Positions 27,165-37,512 of a DNA stretch of 42,801 nt are shown here, in pieces; the first letter of the stretch is position 1; every line of letters starts with the position of its first letter. Below the pieces are notes generated by a model. The model had not been told where the DNA came from. It saw nothing but the letters and a program-made list of their open reading frames with translations, and searched no databases. This stretch comes from Hydnum rufescens UP504 (Eukaryota > Basidiomycota > Agaricomycetes > Cantharellales > Hydnaceae), in contig MU129221.1 of the NCBI GenBank assembly GCA_014904985.1, forward strand, positions 1-42,801, read 5' to 3'. Made by a program: the position numbers and the translations under genes.

Positions 27165-28483
27165 ATTGAGGACAAAAGGAGAGGGGCATGGAGTCAATCT
27201 GCAGGTTAAGGTCCAATTGAATGAATGGCCTTGAGGTTGAGAAATTGTCTTGCTAGGGTGGGCTTGCTCTAACAATGAATGAATGGAGGATTTAATTCAG
27301 AAATCACACTGATGGTTCTCCTCTTGAGAGCCTATCCAAAATATGAACAATACTAGGTGTATTCTGGAAGTCACCCTGATACCAACAGCTGTCCTTCAAG
27401 ACTTCAGAGACTGAGGGGGAGGGGGAAGTCAATCAAAATTCGCATCCCCTGCACTTAATATACATCCTGTGATAATGCCATGGTAACTGGCAGAAAGGTA
27501 GGGTTAAGGCGAAAATGATGAAAAAGAGATCAAGTCAAAAGCTTCAAAACTGAAAGAGATATTTAAGAATTAAGTCAGAATAGGGGAATATGGCTTAACC
27601 AAGTTATTCCTCCTTTCCTACAAAACAGAATCCCTTGGGGAATGGTGGTACTGGTTGTCCTAGATGTACCCTCCATCAGACATAGAGTGCTGGAATAATA
27701 AATGTCCTTAGTAATCAGAAAAGCGGAGATAAAGATGAAGTGAGACATGGGGAGACTAAATCACAGAATACTGAGTTCTAATCTGCTCATTTTTCCCTTG
27801 GTACCATTCAATGCAGATTTTTAGTGTCTTTCTGGGGGTGGTCGTTGCTAATGAATCAAATGAAAACTGACAGAGAAATTCACAAAATACTGAAGGAAAA
27901 TATGAAACTTGTAATAAAATCGACTTGGAGAATGCAGTTCATGTTCTATAGACATGAATTTAGTATCATTAGAAAGAGCTGAGTTGTGGCTTTCTGGGTG
28001 CTATTTTTCTGAGCCAATCTGATGAAAACTGAGTGAAATATTCCACTTTTACTCCTTGAGAGTATTGTAATAGCCCCTATTTAACATGTGACCAGTCCAC
28101 AAGTTGAGTGCAATAGCTTAGGTGATCTTGTTTACATAATCCAGACTCATATATCACCACCAAGGCAATGAGCAGTGCATAATGGATTGAGTACCAAACA
28201 AACAGGGCAAGTTGAATTGCCTGAGCCACAGTTGGCTGGGCTTGAAGTAACTACAATTTGAGGTAGTCTGTTGAAGACTCAGAGATGGACAAATAAATGT
28301 CTCATGTACAAGGTGGAGGAAAGAGAGATAAAACTGGTCTTGGAAAATTGAAATCCACATCATATGGCAATCAAAGGAATGATAGGTATTTGAAGGATTG
28401 GAATTGAATTAATTGGATTCATTTGAGGAGGTAGTTGGGTCCTGAAGTGGAATATATGTAGTAGGGTTTTATCCCTCCAACAG
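27115..28483. mobile_element. Unclassified insert in LTR copy
   Basis: Inferred from interruption of the LTR between ACCCAGG and TACACTGCC. AT-rich, no credible ORF. At 27795-28045 it has two degenerate units of about 160 bp related to those at 23090-23490 (TTTCTGG, AACTGACAGAGAAATT, GAGAATGCAGTT). Exact ends and any duplication are uncertain. Confidence 0.4.
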
Positions 28484-28864
28484 CGTACACTGCCTTGGAA
28501 GTATATATGCTAAGGGGGATGCATATGGAAGTTGGGGCATAGCCATGTGGAGGCACACACAGGATTCATAACACAGCTGCGTCAGCTTAGTGAGGCTTAG
28601 TGATGGTGGCTGTGGTGGCTGTGTGCCAGAAGTAGTACTTATAGCCCTTCACAGTTGGTGGATCACCAGTTTTGATCTCTCAGAATTCCCACTGCGATAG
28701 GTGTGAGACTTGTGTGTCCCTTGTTGTGTGGTGTATACTCAGGATTCCCACTGTGATAGTGTGTGGTTAATTAATCTCTTTCCTCTTTCTGTTTGTGGCT
28801 TCAATGGCAGTGTCACCCTGACACTGAGTGGTTACATTCCATCAGCTTACCTAATTAGCTGCTG

Positions 28865-28955
28865 GAAGGAGGGGGGAAAGCTATCTAAACCTGGGGCAGC
28901 ACCAAATTCCCAGTGGGAGAAGCTCTCCACCATGGTACTTCAGAAGAGAATAATG
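28865..28955 (-). repeat. Diverged fragment related to the Gypsy-2 LTR
   Basis: CTAAACCTGGGGCAGCACCA and GAGAAGCTCTCCACC parallel 5210-5252 of the Gypsy-2 LTR with scattered changes. It is flanked by unassigned sequence up to 29100. Only the core of about 80 bp can be aligned by eye. Confidence 0.5.
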
Positions 28956-29100
28956 GAATAAAGTATAACAGCCACCTTACAAAAGCAAACCATTGGGACA
29001 GGCATTTGAGGTGTGAAGCTCATGAAGCACACTGCTCCTTTGCTCTTGTCATTTAGAAAATAATCCTCATTGATGATGGCTGAAATACAGAGGTGTTCAT

Positions 29101-29904
29101 TGTCAGGGTGACACTGTTGTTGAGGCCACTAACAGAAAGAGAACAGAGATTAATAACAGTGTGCCTATTGCTGTGGGAATCCTGAGTACACAGCTATACA
29201 CAACAAGCCATACACAAGTCTTGCACCTATTGTAGTGGGAATCCTGAGAGATTGAAACTGGTGATCCCCCAACTGCAAAGGGGCTATAAGTACTATTCTC
29301 TGCACACAGCCACCACAGCCACCATAGCCTCCTAAGTCACCATATCACCACAGCCTCCACAGCCTGCCTGACTAATCCTCACAAAGCTGACACAGCTGCT
29401 TACCAACCATGACCCATCAGCTTGCTAACCCTTAGTCATCCTGTGCATGTCCCTCCACATGGCTAAGGCCCCACTTGATATGGGTTACCACACACCCCCT
29501 CTATCTCCAGGGTTCTGATGATGGGTGGATGGGGATAGGTGACAATGATTGAGGTACTGGGGGAGGGGTAGGAGGAGGTGGGGTCTGAATACTAGGTAGA
29601 TGCAATGATTTTCATTGGGGGTCAGGTGGTGACAGATGCTGGTGTAGCCCCAGATGCTGCCAATGGTTGAGTACCCAGCCCACAGCTCACTGACCAAGGT
29701 CCAATGCCACAAGGACAACAATAATAACCAGAATGCTGATGCTCACAGCAAAAATGATGAGAGCCCTGCAACTGAGCTGGAGAAGAGAAGCTGTGAGAGT
29801 ATAAGAGGATGTAGGCACCATCAGTGATAGGATTGATGGGGGACAAAAGATGAATGTCTGCTGGGTAATTCTGAGGGCAGAAGCAAATGTCAATTTGCTT
29901 GACA
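29101..29904 (-). mobile_element. Solo LTR of family 1, diverged copy
   Basis: 804 bp from TGTCAGGGTGACACTG to TTTGCTTGACA with perfect TSD TTCAT (29096-29100, 29905-29909). It is the most diverged family member here. Its U3 still carries an ORF from ATG 29823 (MVPTSS..., hydrophobic segment 'ALIIFAVSISILVIIVVLVAL') that is then broken by TGA where copy A has an Arg codon (GQR-AMGW). Confidence 0.85.
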
Positions 29905-29909
29905 TTCAT

Positions 29910-30365
29910 AGAGCCCAGTCTGAGCTGCAGTAGGATGATTTTGGGATGGCACTGGGGATAGGATAGGATATGTACCTTGCCTGAAGGCAATCACCATCTA
30001 GCCAGGCTAGGTGGGATCTCCAAGTCAGTTGAATCAAAGGCACACTATGAAGTATGCCCCTTATTCTTCCAGAACTTGGCTACTTGCTCACACTCAACTA
30101 CAACCCTGCTTCTCCCTCTCATTCACCCTCTCCTGCACTTTTCTCTCTCTCCCATCTTGCATATATCTCCCCTTCCCACATTCAACTACTCTCAGCTGAT
30201 GCTGCACACTTTGTGGTGTGTTTACAGTCCAGCCAAAATATCTCAGTAACTCAGCCAGTGAAAGAAATGAGCTGTAAAACAGTATTTGGAGATTGTTTTT
30301 GAGAAAAGGGGGGAAATCATTAATTGAAATGCACAGTATACAATCCATGAAACCATCAGCACCCC
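29910..30365. other. Intergenic, no gene seen
   Basis: Sequence between the solo LTR and the 3' end of the WD40 gene. Pyrimidine-rich from 30100 to 30190. No credible coding, RNA gene or repeat recognised. Confidence 0.5.
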
Positions 30366-32528
30366 CTACTTCTCTAGTTCTCGACATTGGGCCCAATTCT
30401 TGCCACACTTAAGGTGCTGAAAATCAATCTCAGTATTGTTGTGAGTTCCCATGATGTGACCATTAGGGTGCTTTAGGGATGCACAATGGGCAGCAGGGAC
30501 CCAGAGAATAAGCTCATCATTAGGTCCTAAAATCCATCCATCATCAAGTCGAAAGGGGGATGCTGGGAATGGGAATAGATGGGGAGGGTACTGGAGCTTG
30601 GGCTTGGACTCCATGGTGGGTGCCACATTCCAGAGTCGCATGGTCTGATCAGCAGAGCCAGAAGCAATGTGCTTGCCATCAGGAGAGAAAGCAATAGAGA
30701 TGATGGTATCATCATGTCCCTTCATTGGCTGACCAATGCTGGCACCTGTCTCCACATCCCAGAGTTGTATGGTATGGTCATGGGAGCTTGAAGCAATTTG
30801 TGTGCCATCATGTGAGAAAGCAATGGATGAGATAATATCAACATTGTTCATTGGCTGTGCATTCCAGAGGTGTAGGGAATGGCTATGGAAGCCTGAATAA
30901 ATTTGCTTGGATGTGACACTATCATCCTCCTCTATTGGCTGGCCAATGCTTGCACCTGTCTCCACATTCCAGAACCATGTGGTCTTGTCCCAGGTGCTGG
31001 CAGCAATTGGCTTGCCATTGGATGAGAAACCAACAGCTTTGAATAGATGATTGGGTCTCTTCATTGGCTGGCCAATGCTTCTGCCTGTCTCTGCATTCCA
31101 TAATTGTGTGGAGTCCACAGAGCTGGAAGCAATCTGCTTGCCATCAGGTGAGAAAGCAATGGAATTGATGGCCCTATAATGCCCCTGCATTGGCTGACCA
31201 ATGTTCACCCCTGTCTCCACATTCCAGAGCTCTATGATCCCATACAAAGAGCCAGATGCAATCTGTTTGCCATCAGGTGAGAATGCAATGGACCAGAGAA
31301 AACCATTATTCCCCTTCATTGGTTGGCCAACACTTGCACCTGTCTCTGCATTCCAGAGCTGTATGGTTTCATCCAAGGAGCCTGAAGCAATGTGTTTGCC
31401 ATCAGGTGAGAAAGCAATGGACTGGATCCCATGACCTGGTTGCTTCATAAGCTGGCCATTGCTCACACCCCTCTCCACACTCCATAGTTGCACAGACCCA
31501 TGTAAAGAGCCAGAAGCAATTAGCTTGCCATCAGGTGAGAAAGCAATGGACCAGATGCAATCATCCCCCTCTATGGGCAGGCCAATGCTTGCACCTGTCT
31601 CCACATTCCAGAATTGGATGGTCTTGTCAAAGGAGCCAGAAGCAATCAGCTTGCAATCAGGTGAGAAGGCAATGGATGTAATGGTATCATGATGCCCCTT
31701 CATTGGGTGGCCAATACTTGCACCTGTCTCCACATTCCACAGTTGTATGGTCTTGTCTGCAGAGCCAGAAGCAATTTGCTTGCCATCAGGTGAGAAAGCA
31801 ATGGACCAGATCCAATCATGATGCCCCTTCATGGGATGACCAATCCTCACCCCCATCTCCACATTCCATAGGCATATGGTCCTGTCCCAGGAACCAGAAG
31901 CAATGTGCTTGCCATCAGGTGAGAAAGCAATGGAGGAGATGGCATTATTATGCCCCTTCATTGGTTGACCAATGCTCACACCTGTCTTCACATTCCAGAG
32001 TTGTATAGTCTTATCCAAGGAGCCCGAAGCAATCTGGTTGCCATCAGGTGAGACACCAAGGGACATGACAGCACCAGTATGCCCCTTCATTGGCTGGCCA
32101 ATGGTCATGCCTGTCTCCACATTCCAGAGTTGTATGGTCTGGTCATCAGAGCCAGAGGCAATCCACTTGCCATCAGGTGAGAAGGCAATGGTGTAAATAG
32201 TGTCATTATCCCCCCCCATTGGCTGTCCAATGCTTGCACCTGTCTCCACACTCCAGATTTGTATGGTCTTGTCTGCAGAGGCAGAAGTAATCTGTTTCCC
32301 ATCAGGGGAGAAAGCAACACATTCTACCCTCTCATGATGTCCTTTTATGAACAGCATGATCTTTGGCCAATGCTCAAGTTGTCCCTGAACAAGTTTTGCA
32401 ACTCCTGGAAATTGACCTTGCCACCTTTGATATAGGAGGGATGATGTAGGAGCAAATGTTAGGCCAGAGAGGTAGATGTGAGGCATGCTGCCTGCAATGG
32501 CACCAGAGAACATGGAGATGAATTGCAT
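30366..32528 (-). CDS. NLR-like protein, C-terminal WD40 part (14 repeats)
   Basis: An uninterrupted frame of 720 codons. After about 60 residues ('GSMPHIYLSGLTFAP', a conserved hinge of fungal NACHT-WD proteins) come 14 WD40 repeats of about 43 residues, typically 'SIAFSPDGKQIASGSxDKTIQLWNVETG'. Repeat 12 is degenerate. Fourteen blades fit two seven-bladed propellers, used in fungal NLRs for ligand recognition. A C-terminal tail 'GWILGPNDELILWVPAAH' is typical of these proteins. The repeats are highly alike at DNA level. CpG is almost absent here, whereas the NACHT part upstream is CpG-rich. ATG 32528 is internal to the expected full protein, and the join to 32609 needs a frame change or intron near 32560-32620. 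Confidence 0.88.
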   Translation of the reverse strand: MQFISMFSGAIAGSMPHIYLSGLTFAPTSSLLYQRWQGQFPGVAKLVQGQLEHWPKIMLFIKGHHERVECVAFSPDGKQITSASADKTIQIWSVETGASIGQPMGGDNDTIYTIAFSPDGKWIASGSDDQTIQLWNVETGMTIGQPMKGHTGAVMSLGVSPDGNQIASGSLDKTIQLWNVKTGVSIGQPMKGHNNAISSIAFSPDGKHIASGSWDRTICLWNVEMGVRIGHPMKGHHDWIWSIAFSPDGKQIASGSADKTIQLWNVETGASIGHPMKGHHDTITSIAFSPDCKLIASGSFDKTIQFWNVETGASIGLPIEGDDCIWSIAFSPDGKLIASGSLHGSVQLWSVERGVSNGQLMKQPGHGIQSIAFSPDGKHIASGSLDETIQLWNAETGASVGQPMKGNNGFLWSIAFSPDGKQIASGSLYGIIELWNVETGVNIGQPMQGHYRAINSIAFSPDGKQIASSSVDSTQLWNAETGRSIGQPMKRPNHLFKAVGFSSNGKPIAASTWDKTTWFWNVETGASIGQPIEEDDSVTSKQIYSGFHSHSLHLWNAQPMNNVDIISSIAFSHDGTQIASSSHDHTIQLWDVETGASIGQPMKGHDDTIISIAFSPDGKHIASGSADQTMRLWNVAPTMESKPKLQYPPHLFPFPASPFRLDDGWILGPNDELILWVPAAHCASLKHPNGHIMGTHNNTEIDFQHLKCGKNWAQCRELEK

Positions 32529-32608
32529 GGCATCCTGTTGTTCCTCAATGAGGTCTGTTGCAATCTAGGGAATGCATCTACAGTATCAGCCGCAGCTTCA
32601 GTATGTAC

Positions 32609-34390
32609 TCAAATTGCAGCCATGCTTACATGAGAGATACTAAGTGAGGTTAATGCAGTTTGAGGTGAGCTCTCCATAAGGCTCATCACTTCCAACCAGT
32701 GTAGGAAATCCTTCCGAAAAAACGACTCCAGGGATTTCCGAGCAAACTCGCCACCAGGTGTTGCGGAAACATGGGATCCCAGAATCGGCAGGCATAATAC
32801 AAATGATAAGGGATGTGTTTTTCCCGCAGATCCTTCATGTCGGGGATGGCAGCATTGCGAACGAACGACGTCGGAATTTGACAGATATTGAATGTCAAGT
32901 TCTGGTCCATCACGCGGAAGCACGCTAGTGCCATTTGCTGATTTGCTTCGCCCTTGTCGATATAGAAATCTTTGTTATGCTCCACGTTACACAAGAAATC
33001 GCGATAAGACGAGTGGAGAGGCGCAATTGGTTCATGCTCACTGTGCGTGCCGCTAAGGACCGAGGCAAGACTCTTCACAATTTGTTGTGGGAGGTGATCC
33101 GACATCGGGATAAAGTCGAGTGGAACTAGCTGTACGAGGCACGCAATGATAAAGGCTCCCGAGCACATATGATTCGGCCTAGGATTGACTTGACTCGTTC
33201 TAGTGCCTGCTTATTGGATGGATCGCAGCGCTCCTTCATCACGGTACTGTAGAGTGGATACAGCCCTTCATCGGCATCTAGTACAGTCTTAATCTGTTCC
33301 CGAGGGTCGACACCAGCATCGATGCTACAAATGAAGCGACAGGCGGTAGCAGCCCACTGAAACGATGTCCCAGCCCTCCGAATGAGCGCATTCACCTGCG
33401 TCTGGGATTCCGCCTCTCGTAAGTCATCCACATGACCGAGTTCATGCCATATATACGTTGCAATATCGGCCGAAGTCTGAGGAGTTGGGATGTCATCCAC
33501 AAGCATGATCTCAACCCCAGCTGGCAGCGGAGACCGCAGCGCCTCTTGAATATCGTATTCATATCTCGACGTGACTACGATTCGAAGACCCGGAGGGAAT
33601 TCTGACGCTCGTTTTGTTAGAATAGCGAGTGCATCAGCACGAGCTGTAAAGTCCCCAGATTCGTCAAATGCGTCAATGAAAACAACGGTCATCCCGAGGG
33701 CCTTGTCATCCTCGAATGATTTCACGATAAAGTGCTGGAACTGCAATTTGCAGTTATCACTAGTTCGTAGTGCAGTATCATTCTTGACCGCATCGACAAG
33801 GCGCTGCTTCCTGGAGTTGTCGAGGTCGGCGAGGTCTCGAGCGATCGTACCGAACAGGTTGGTTAGGTTTGCCAGGGGCTTATTTTTGTCGAAGCCATAG
33901 TACGACCCCTTACGTTCAAGGTCAGAGACGCATTTTGCGCATGAGCGAAGGATCGACGATTTCCCCGCACCCGCCATCCCACACAGCCAGAGTACACGAG
34001 ACGAGTCGCTAGAGCCCAATGTTGTTGAACCGCTTGACTCAAACGGTGGCGTATCTGCTCCAACAGCCCAATGCACTATAGCGTCAATGATCTTGGTACG
34101 TGTGCCTCGTAAGCATCCTTTATCCAGATCGTGATGGGCCTCTGGGCATATTTTAGTTCGCTGAGCACTTGCAAGTCTCCTGTGCACCATCTTAGAAAGG
34201 ACATTTTGATTGAAGCCATACAAGAAGCACTTACGGACTTCAGTCACGACGTCTAAGACGCGATGTGTAATCACGGAGCATTGTATATTTGCATGATCAA
34301 TCAGATTCCGACGGAGAGTCTCAAGGGTCCCCTTGTAGTTATCGATCCGCACGTCCACAAGAGAAACCATGTACCTGGCAGTGCGTTTGG
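32609..34390 (-). pseudogene. NLR-like protein, NACHT NTPase exon with frameshifts
   Basis: This exon carries a STAND NTPase of NACHT type. Walker A 'LWLCGMAGAGKSSILRS' lies at about 33950-33990, Walker B 'MTVVFIDAFDESG' at about 33655-33690, and sensor 'LRIVVTSRYEYD' at about 33560-33595. A helical region follows ('ILGRIICAREPLSL', 'PLHSSYRDFL', 'SFFRKDFLHWLEVMSLMES'). Such proteins act as fungal non-self receptors, with nucleotide-driven oligomerisation triggered by the repeat domain. The motif order is intact, but single-base losses are inferred near 33146 and 32785. A TGA or missed intron near 32610 precedes the WD40 part. These could be sequence errors, but as given the gene is broken. 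It starts at the acceptor CAG at 34391-34393. Confidence 0.82.
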
Positions 34391-34445
34391 CTGCGCCCAT
34401 GGTGATCAGTCTTGGAGTAAGTAGGACATGCATAGTTGCACACAC

Positions 34446-34644
34446 CGAAGGACTTGTCCCTGCAATAGTCTCGAATAAAATATGTGCATTCCATTACTTG
34501 TCGTAGTATTTGGTTGATGATGTCTTGATCTCTTTCCGAGCGTTTCTTCAACTCCTCGGCCCCGTCGGCAAACGAGCAACTATCCGCCATAGTCTGGACT
34601 AATCCCATCACTCTGGTATCTCGATCACTCTGGACGGAAGCGAT
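34446..34644 (-). CDS. NLR-like protein, exon 2
   Basis: An exon of 199 nt encoding 'SDRDTRVMGLVQTMADSCSF' and 'MECTYFIRDYCRDKSF', the helical segment that precedes NACHT in fungal NLRs. Introns: 34645-34757 (113 nt, GTATGAG...CCATAG, phase 0) and 34391-34445 (55 nt, GTGTGTGC...GCGCAG, phase 1, with CTGAT branch-like site). Both splices keep the reading frame into the neighbouring exons. Confidence 0.7.
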
Positions 34645-34757
34645 CTATGGAAGACCAGTCAGGGTGTACAAATAGAAAACTTGATTCCAGTCATACCCTA
34701 TATGTTGCGGAGACGACTCCCCACACTAACTTGATCCAAGGGTGAACCTGCTCATAC

Positions 34758-35225
34758 ATACGTCTTAATGATCGCGGGGCACAGGTAATTCAGGATCAAA
34801 CGTACCTCAGCGACCGCATCAGCAACTTTCACAAGTGCGGCGAGGCGACTCAACAACGGCTGCCAAGCATCGAACTGGGCCATGATTTCTGTTGCAAGTG
34901 GGGCGGCAGCTTGAATGGCGTCGTTGACCACAGGGAGTCCGGGATGCAGCTGTTGGACAGCCTGGCTGGCATTCTGGGCGGCATCATGAGTAGGTGCCAG
35001 AGAGGACACCACACATATTATCAATTCCCCGAGTTTGTTGTTCGTGTCACCTCTCAGTTCGAGGCATATCTCTGCAGGGATAAAGGCCGTGCGTGAGTGC
35101 GGTCCCATCTCCACATAAACATCAGCAGCTTCACCTTTGTCTGTCAAGGAGGAGAGATCCAAACTACACGATGCGACGATCTGCCCCGAATGTCCAAAAC
35201 GGCGCTCGCGCAAATCTATAGCCAC
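34758..35225 (-). CDS. NLR-like protein, N-terminal exon
   Basis: An open frame of about 155 codons that ends '...ALVKVADAVAEVRLILNYL' and 'CPAIIKTY', leading through the 113-nt intron into exon 2. The N-terminal half ('LGELIICVVSSLAP', 'GPHSRTAFIP') is compatible with a beta-rich domain of the kind seen before NACHT in Agaricomycetes, but I cannot name it. The first codon at 35225 is GTG and there is no good ATG, so the true start or an earlier exon is missing. CpG-rich. Confidence 0.6.
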
Positions 35226-35254
35226 TCTGCAACCGATATGTCCTGGAGTCGCCG

Positions 35255-35558
35255 TGCTGCCGAGAGAATGTTAAATGCAGAGTGACGAAGGGCATGTGCA
35301 TGAAGGAGACCTACAACTCCTTTCCGAAGGGATGCTTCCACCTCACGGTCTCATGTGCTGCCTCCATGTAATCTGACTTTGGCGAACGCAGTCCAATGAC
35401 GGTGGCAGGAGGCTGGATGGCGAAGTGAAGGCGATATCGTTTCGATGTGTGCAGAAGATGGCTATTGCATCTGGCCTCTGTCGCGAAGGCCAATGGCATG
35501 TCAGATGCGAATTGTTGCTGTCAGTGGATAGCATACCTGAGATATAAACTTTGCGCAT
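35255..35558 (-). pseudogene. Protein-coding remnant, unknown family
   Basis: Minus ORF 35499-35311 ('RYRLHFAIQPPATVIGLRSP', 'KSDYMEAAHETVR') continues best, after a one-base frame change near 35350, as 'EVEASLRKGVVGLLHAHALR' and 'FNILSAARRLQDISVAEWL', then TAG at about 35218. The joined text looks like real coding sequence, with an amphipathic helix-rich end, but I do not recognise the family. It may be an older neighbour or an upstream part of the NLR-like gene. Confidence 0.35.
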
Positions 35559-35627
35559 GTCTACCGGGTTCAGCGGGTCTTGGGACTAGGATGCGTGAGA
35601 GAGCACCCTTATTGATGGATTGCCCAA

Positions 35628-35843
35628 ATGTTTGAAGATGATCGACGGTGTATGGATTGCTATTGCAAAAGTGGGGAACCAATGCCACTGGTACTGCTCA
35701 GAGCTGGGCCTACGGTGCCCGAGCAGGATCAGGTCAAAACTTTTGCGGAGCGTTTTGCATCCGCAACCAATCGCTCTGCACCAGGCACCTATTACTCACG
35801 CCTATTAATATCCAACGAGGCGGACCCCCTGATGGCGGAGTAA
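35628..35843 (+). CDS. Small ORF of unknown meaning
   Basis: ATG-started, 71 codons, in a CpG-rich patch. It encodes 'DCYCKSGEPMPLVLLRAGP' and 'TFAERFASATNRSAPGTYYS'. The codon use and composition are less random than in the flanking AT-rich DNA, but two other frames are also open here, so it may be a remnant rather than a gene. No family recognised. Confidence 0.25.
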   Translation: MFEDDRRCMDCYCKSGEPMPLVLLRAGPTVPEQDQVKTFAERFASATNRSAPGTYYSRLLISNEADPLMAE

Positions 35844-36149
35844 CTTGGACATGGCTAAGATGGTGTAAGCACATCTTTCTTTCTACACAGTCAATCATAA
35901 TTTCGGGTCTTCCCAGGGGGACATATGATCTCCCTGGGTAAGGCCTTCACTATGGTACAAACTCAGGATATCCTGGGGATTTCGGATCTGCTAATGAGGA
36001 TATCCCAGGATACCCTGAAGCACTTAGAGGAAGCAGGTTCTCATATCTGATGCTATTGGTTCTTTGTGTCTGAACAACATGATATTGGTACCCTCTGAAT
36101 GTGCATAATTGATAGAATAACAAGAGGAGTACATTTCACCAGGTAGAGA

Positions 36150-36819
36150 ACCTACTACTTGGGGATCTATGGGTGCCTTGTGTGCAATGGTCTGCATGAA
36201 TGCTGCATGAATGTCTTCCGTGAGAATGATAGGGAATGCTGTTCAGGAGTTTGCTGAGGTTCATGTCATCCAACCCATGCTTAGCCAGGGAGACCACATA
36301 AATGTTGATCCTGAGACTACCAGTCAGAGCTTGGATGATGGGAGTCTAGATCCAAATGTGACATCAGACTGCCACTGGAGAAGGACTGCCAGAAAAACCC
36401 TACCTTCCTGGAACTGGGCATGCCATAAAGTAGCCATCCACATTGCCAAGGAATACCACATTGACCATACCAGCTTTCACTGATCATAAAGTCTTTAGCA
36501 TCCTCAATGAGCAACTCATTTACATCCACAGGTATCACAACTGAGTCCATAGATTGTTTAGGTCTAGAACCTGCGAAACGGAAAGCCATGTGTGAGTTGC
36601 AATGCAAATATTGGCATAGCAGAGGGTCATACCAGAGTAATACCAGTTATTATACATGTCAGCAATGAAAACAGATACATGGGACTCAGTTTCAGCCTCA
36701 AGAAGAAGTGCATGAACAGTCTTATGACTCCACATGAAGACTCTAAGTTCAATAGGATGATGAGTAGGATTTCTGTCAATCTTAGTGGAAGTTGCAAATA
36801 AGTGGACTGGAGGGTACAA
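36150..36819 (-). pseudogene. BCS1-like AAA ATPase remnant
   Basis: Two exons joined by a 62-nt intron (36571-36632, GTATGA...TTCGCAG, phase 1) reconstruct the BCS1 N-domain and the start of its AAA module. Exon 1: 'RVFMWSHKTVHALLLEAE', 'VSVFIADMYNNW'. Exon 2: 'RPKQSMDSVVIPVDVNELL', 'DFMISESWYGQCGIPW', 'GWLLYGMPSSRK'. Further down, in other frames, are 'IYVVSLAKHGLDDMNLSKLL' and 'IILTEDIHAAF', the Walker B region. BCS1 proteins are membrane-bound AAA translocases of the inner mitochondrial membrane; fungi have many divergent paralogues. The P-loop, normally P-G-S-G-K-T, reads P-S-S-R-K here. The frame is broken after it and the rest of the AAA domain is missing. Confidence 0.72.
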
Positions 36820-36849
36820 GGAATGAATAAAAAGGGGCTGCCACTCTTA

Positions 36850-36975
36850 TACCTTCCACCTCTAGCCAGCAGTGAATGTCCAAGGCATGCTTATTTGACT
36901 CAAGAGCCTCTTCATAGTGACCAAACATAGAAAGATGAAGGGAGAGGTTGTTAAAAGAGTGCTTGTCACAACTGA
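36850..36975 (-). pseudogene. Single TPR-like motif remnant
   Basis: The frame encodes 'NNLSLHLSMFGHYEEALESN' followed by 'KHALDIHCWLEVEG', which matches the pattern of fungal tetratricopeptide repeats (small-large-G/A-Y at helix A, EEAL in helix B). Only one unit is visible. It is followed by possible donor GGTATAAG and then by the BCS1 remnant. It may be a separate fragment. Confidence 0.4.
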
Positions 36976-37189
36976 GACAAAAGTGTGTGAGAAAAAAGTA
37001 CCCACCTTGTGTTGTCATCTCCCCCTGGACATGTGGTAGAGGCCTCACTTTGGTAGCTTGAGTGGGGAAAGCTGCAGATGGTTTGGAATGCTGAAAAGAT
37101 GACATTAGTGGCAGGGCCAATACAGAAATGAATATCATCCTTACTTCAGTCATCTGGTCATGAATGTCACACTGACAATCCGATATCAT

Positions 37190-37512
37190 CCACCTATAAA
37201 TGCAACAGTGCCTGGATCATTCCAAATGCTGAGAAGACAAAGGATCAAAGTTTTGGCCAATGCTGTGCACCTCAGGCTTTGCCAAGTAGAAATAGACAAA
37301 TGAGTTGATTAAGTGCCTTGGCTCACACACCCTCAGCTGCTGTAAGTACAAAGTACTATAAGAGGAATGAAGAAGAATGGGATTTTCCAAATAGAAACTA
37401 TGCAAGGGGAGCAAGTGGAAAGTTTGAAGGGTGAATAGTGGTGTTAAATGAGCAAGGATATATGTGATAAAGCAAAGAGGGTGAGGGAATCAAATGACAG
37501 GATAATAGGGCA
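37190..37512. other. Intergenic, no gene seen
   Basis: AT-rich sequence between the TPR remnant and the 3' end of the hypothetical gene. Short ORFs only; nothing recognisable. Confidence 0.5.

Larger units (their letters stand above)
26690..28823 (+). repeat. LTR family 1, interrupted copy
   Basis: Starts TGTCAGGATCAAATTG (26690) and ends GTGTCACCCTGACA (28823). About 1.37 kb of foreign DNA splits it at about 27114/28484. The flanks ATCTG and CTGAG do not form a clear target duplication. It keeps the two GGATTCCCACTG motifs of R-U5 and a primer segment AGTTTTGATCT. Confidence 0.8.

Noticed and set aside
26690..28823. Clean 5-bp target duplication for this LTR copy
   Set aside because: Flanks ATCTG and CTGAG share only CTG at shifted positions, so no duplication is claimed.
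31201..32196. Plus-strand ORFs opposite the WD40 block
   Set aside because: They repeat with the period of the WD40 units and are mirror images of the repeats, not genes.
36211..36483. Plus-strand ORF of 90 codons
   Set aside because: Antisense to BCS1-like coding motifs on the minus strand.
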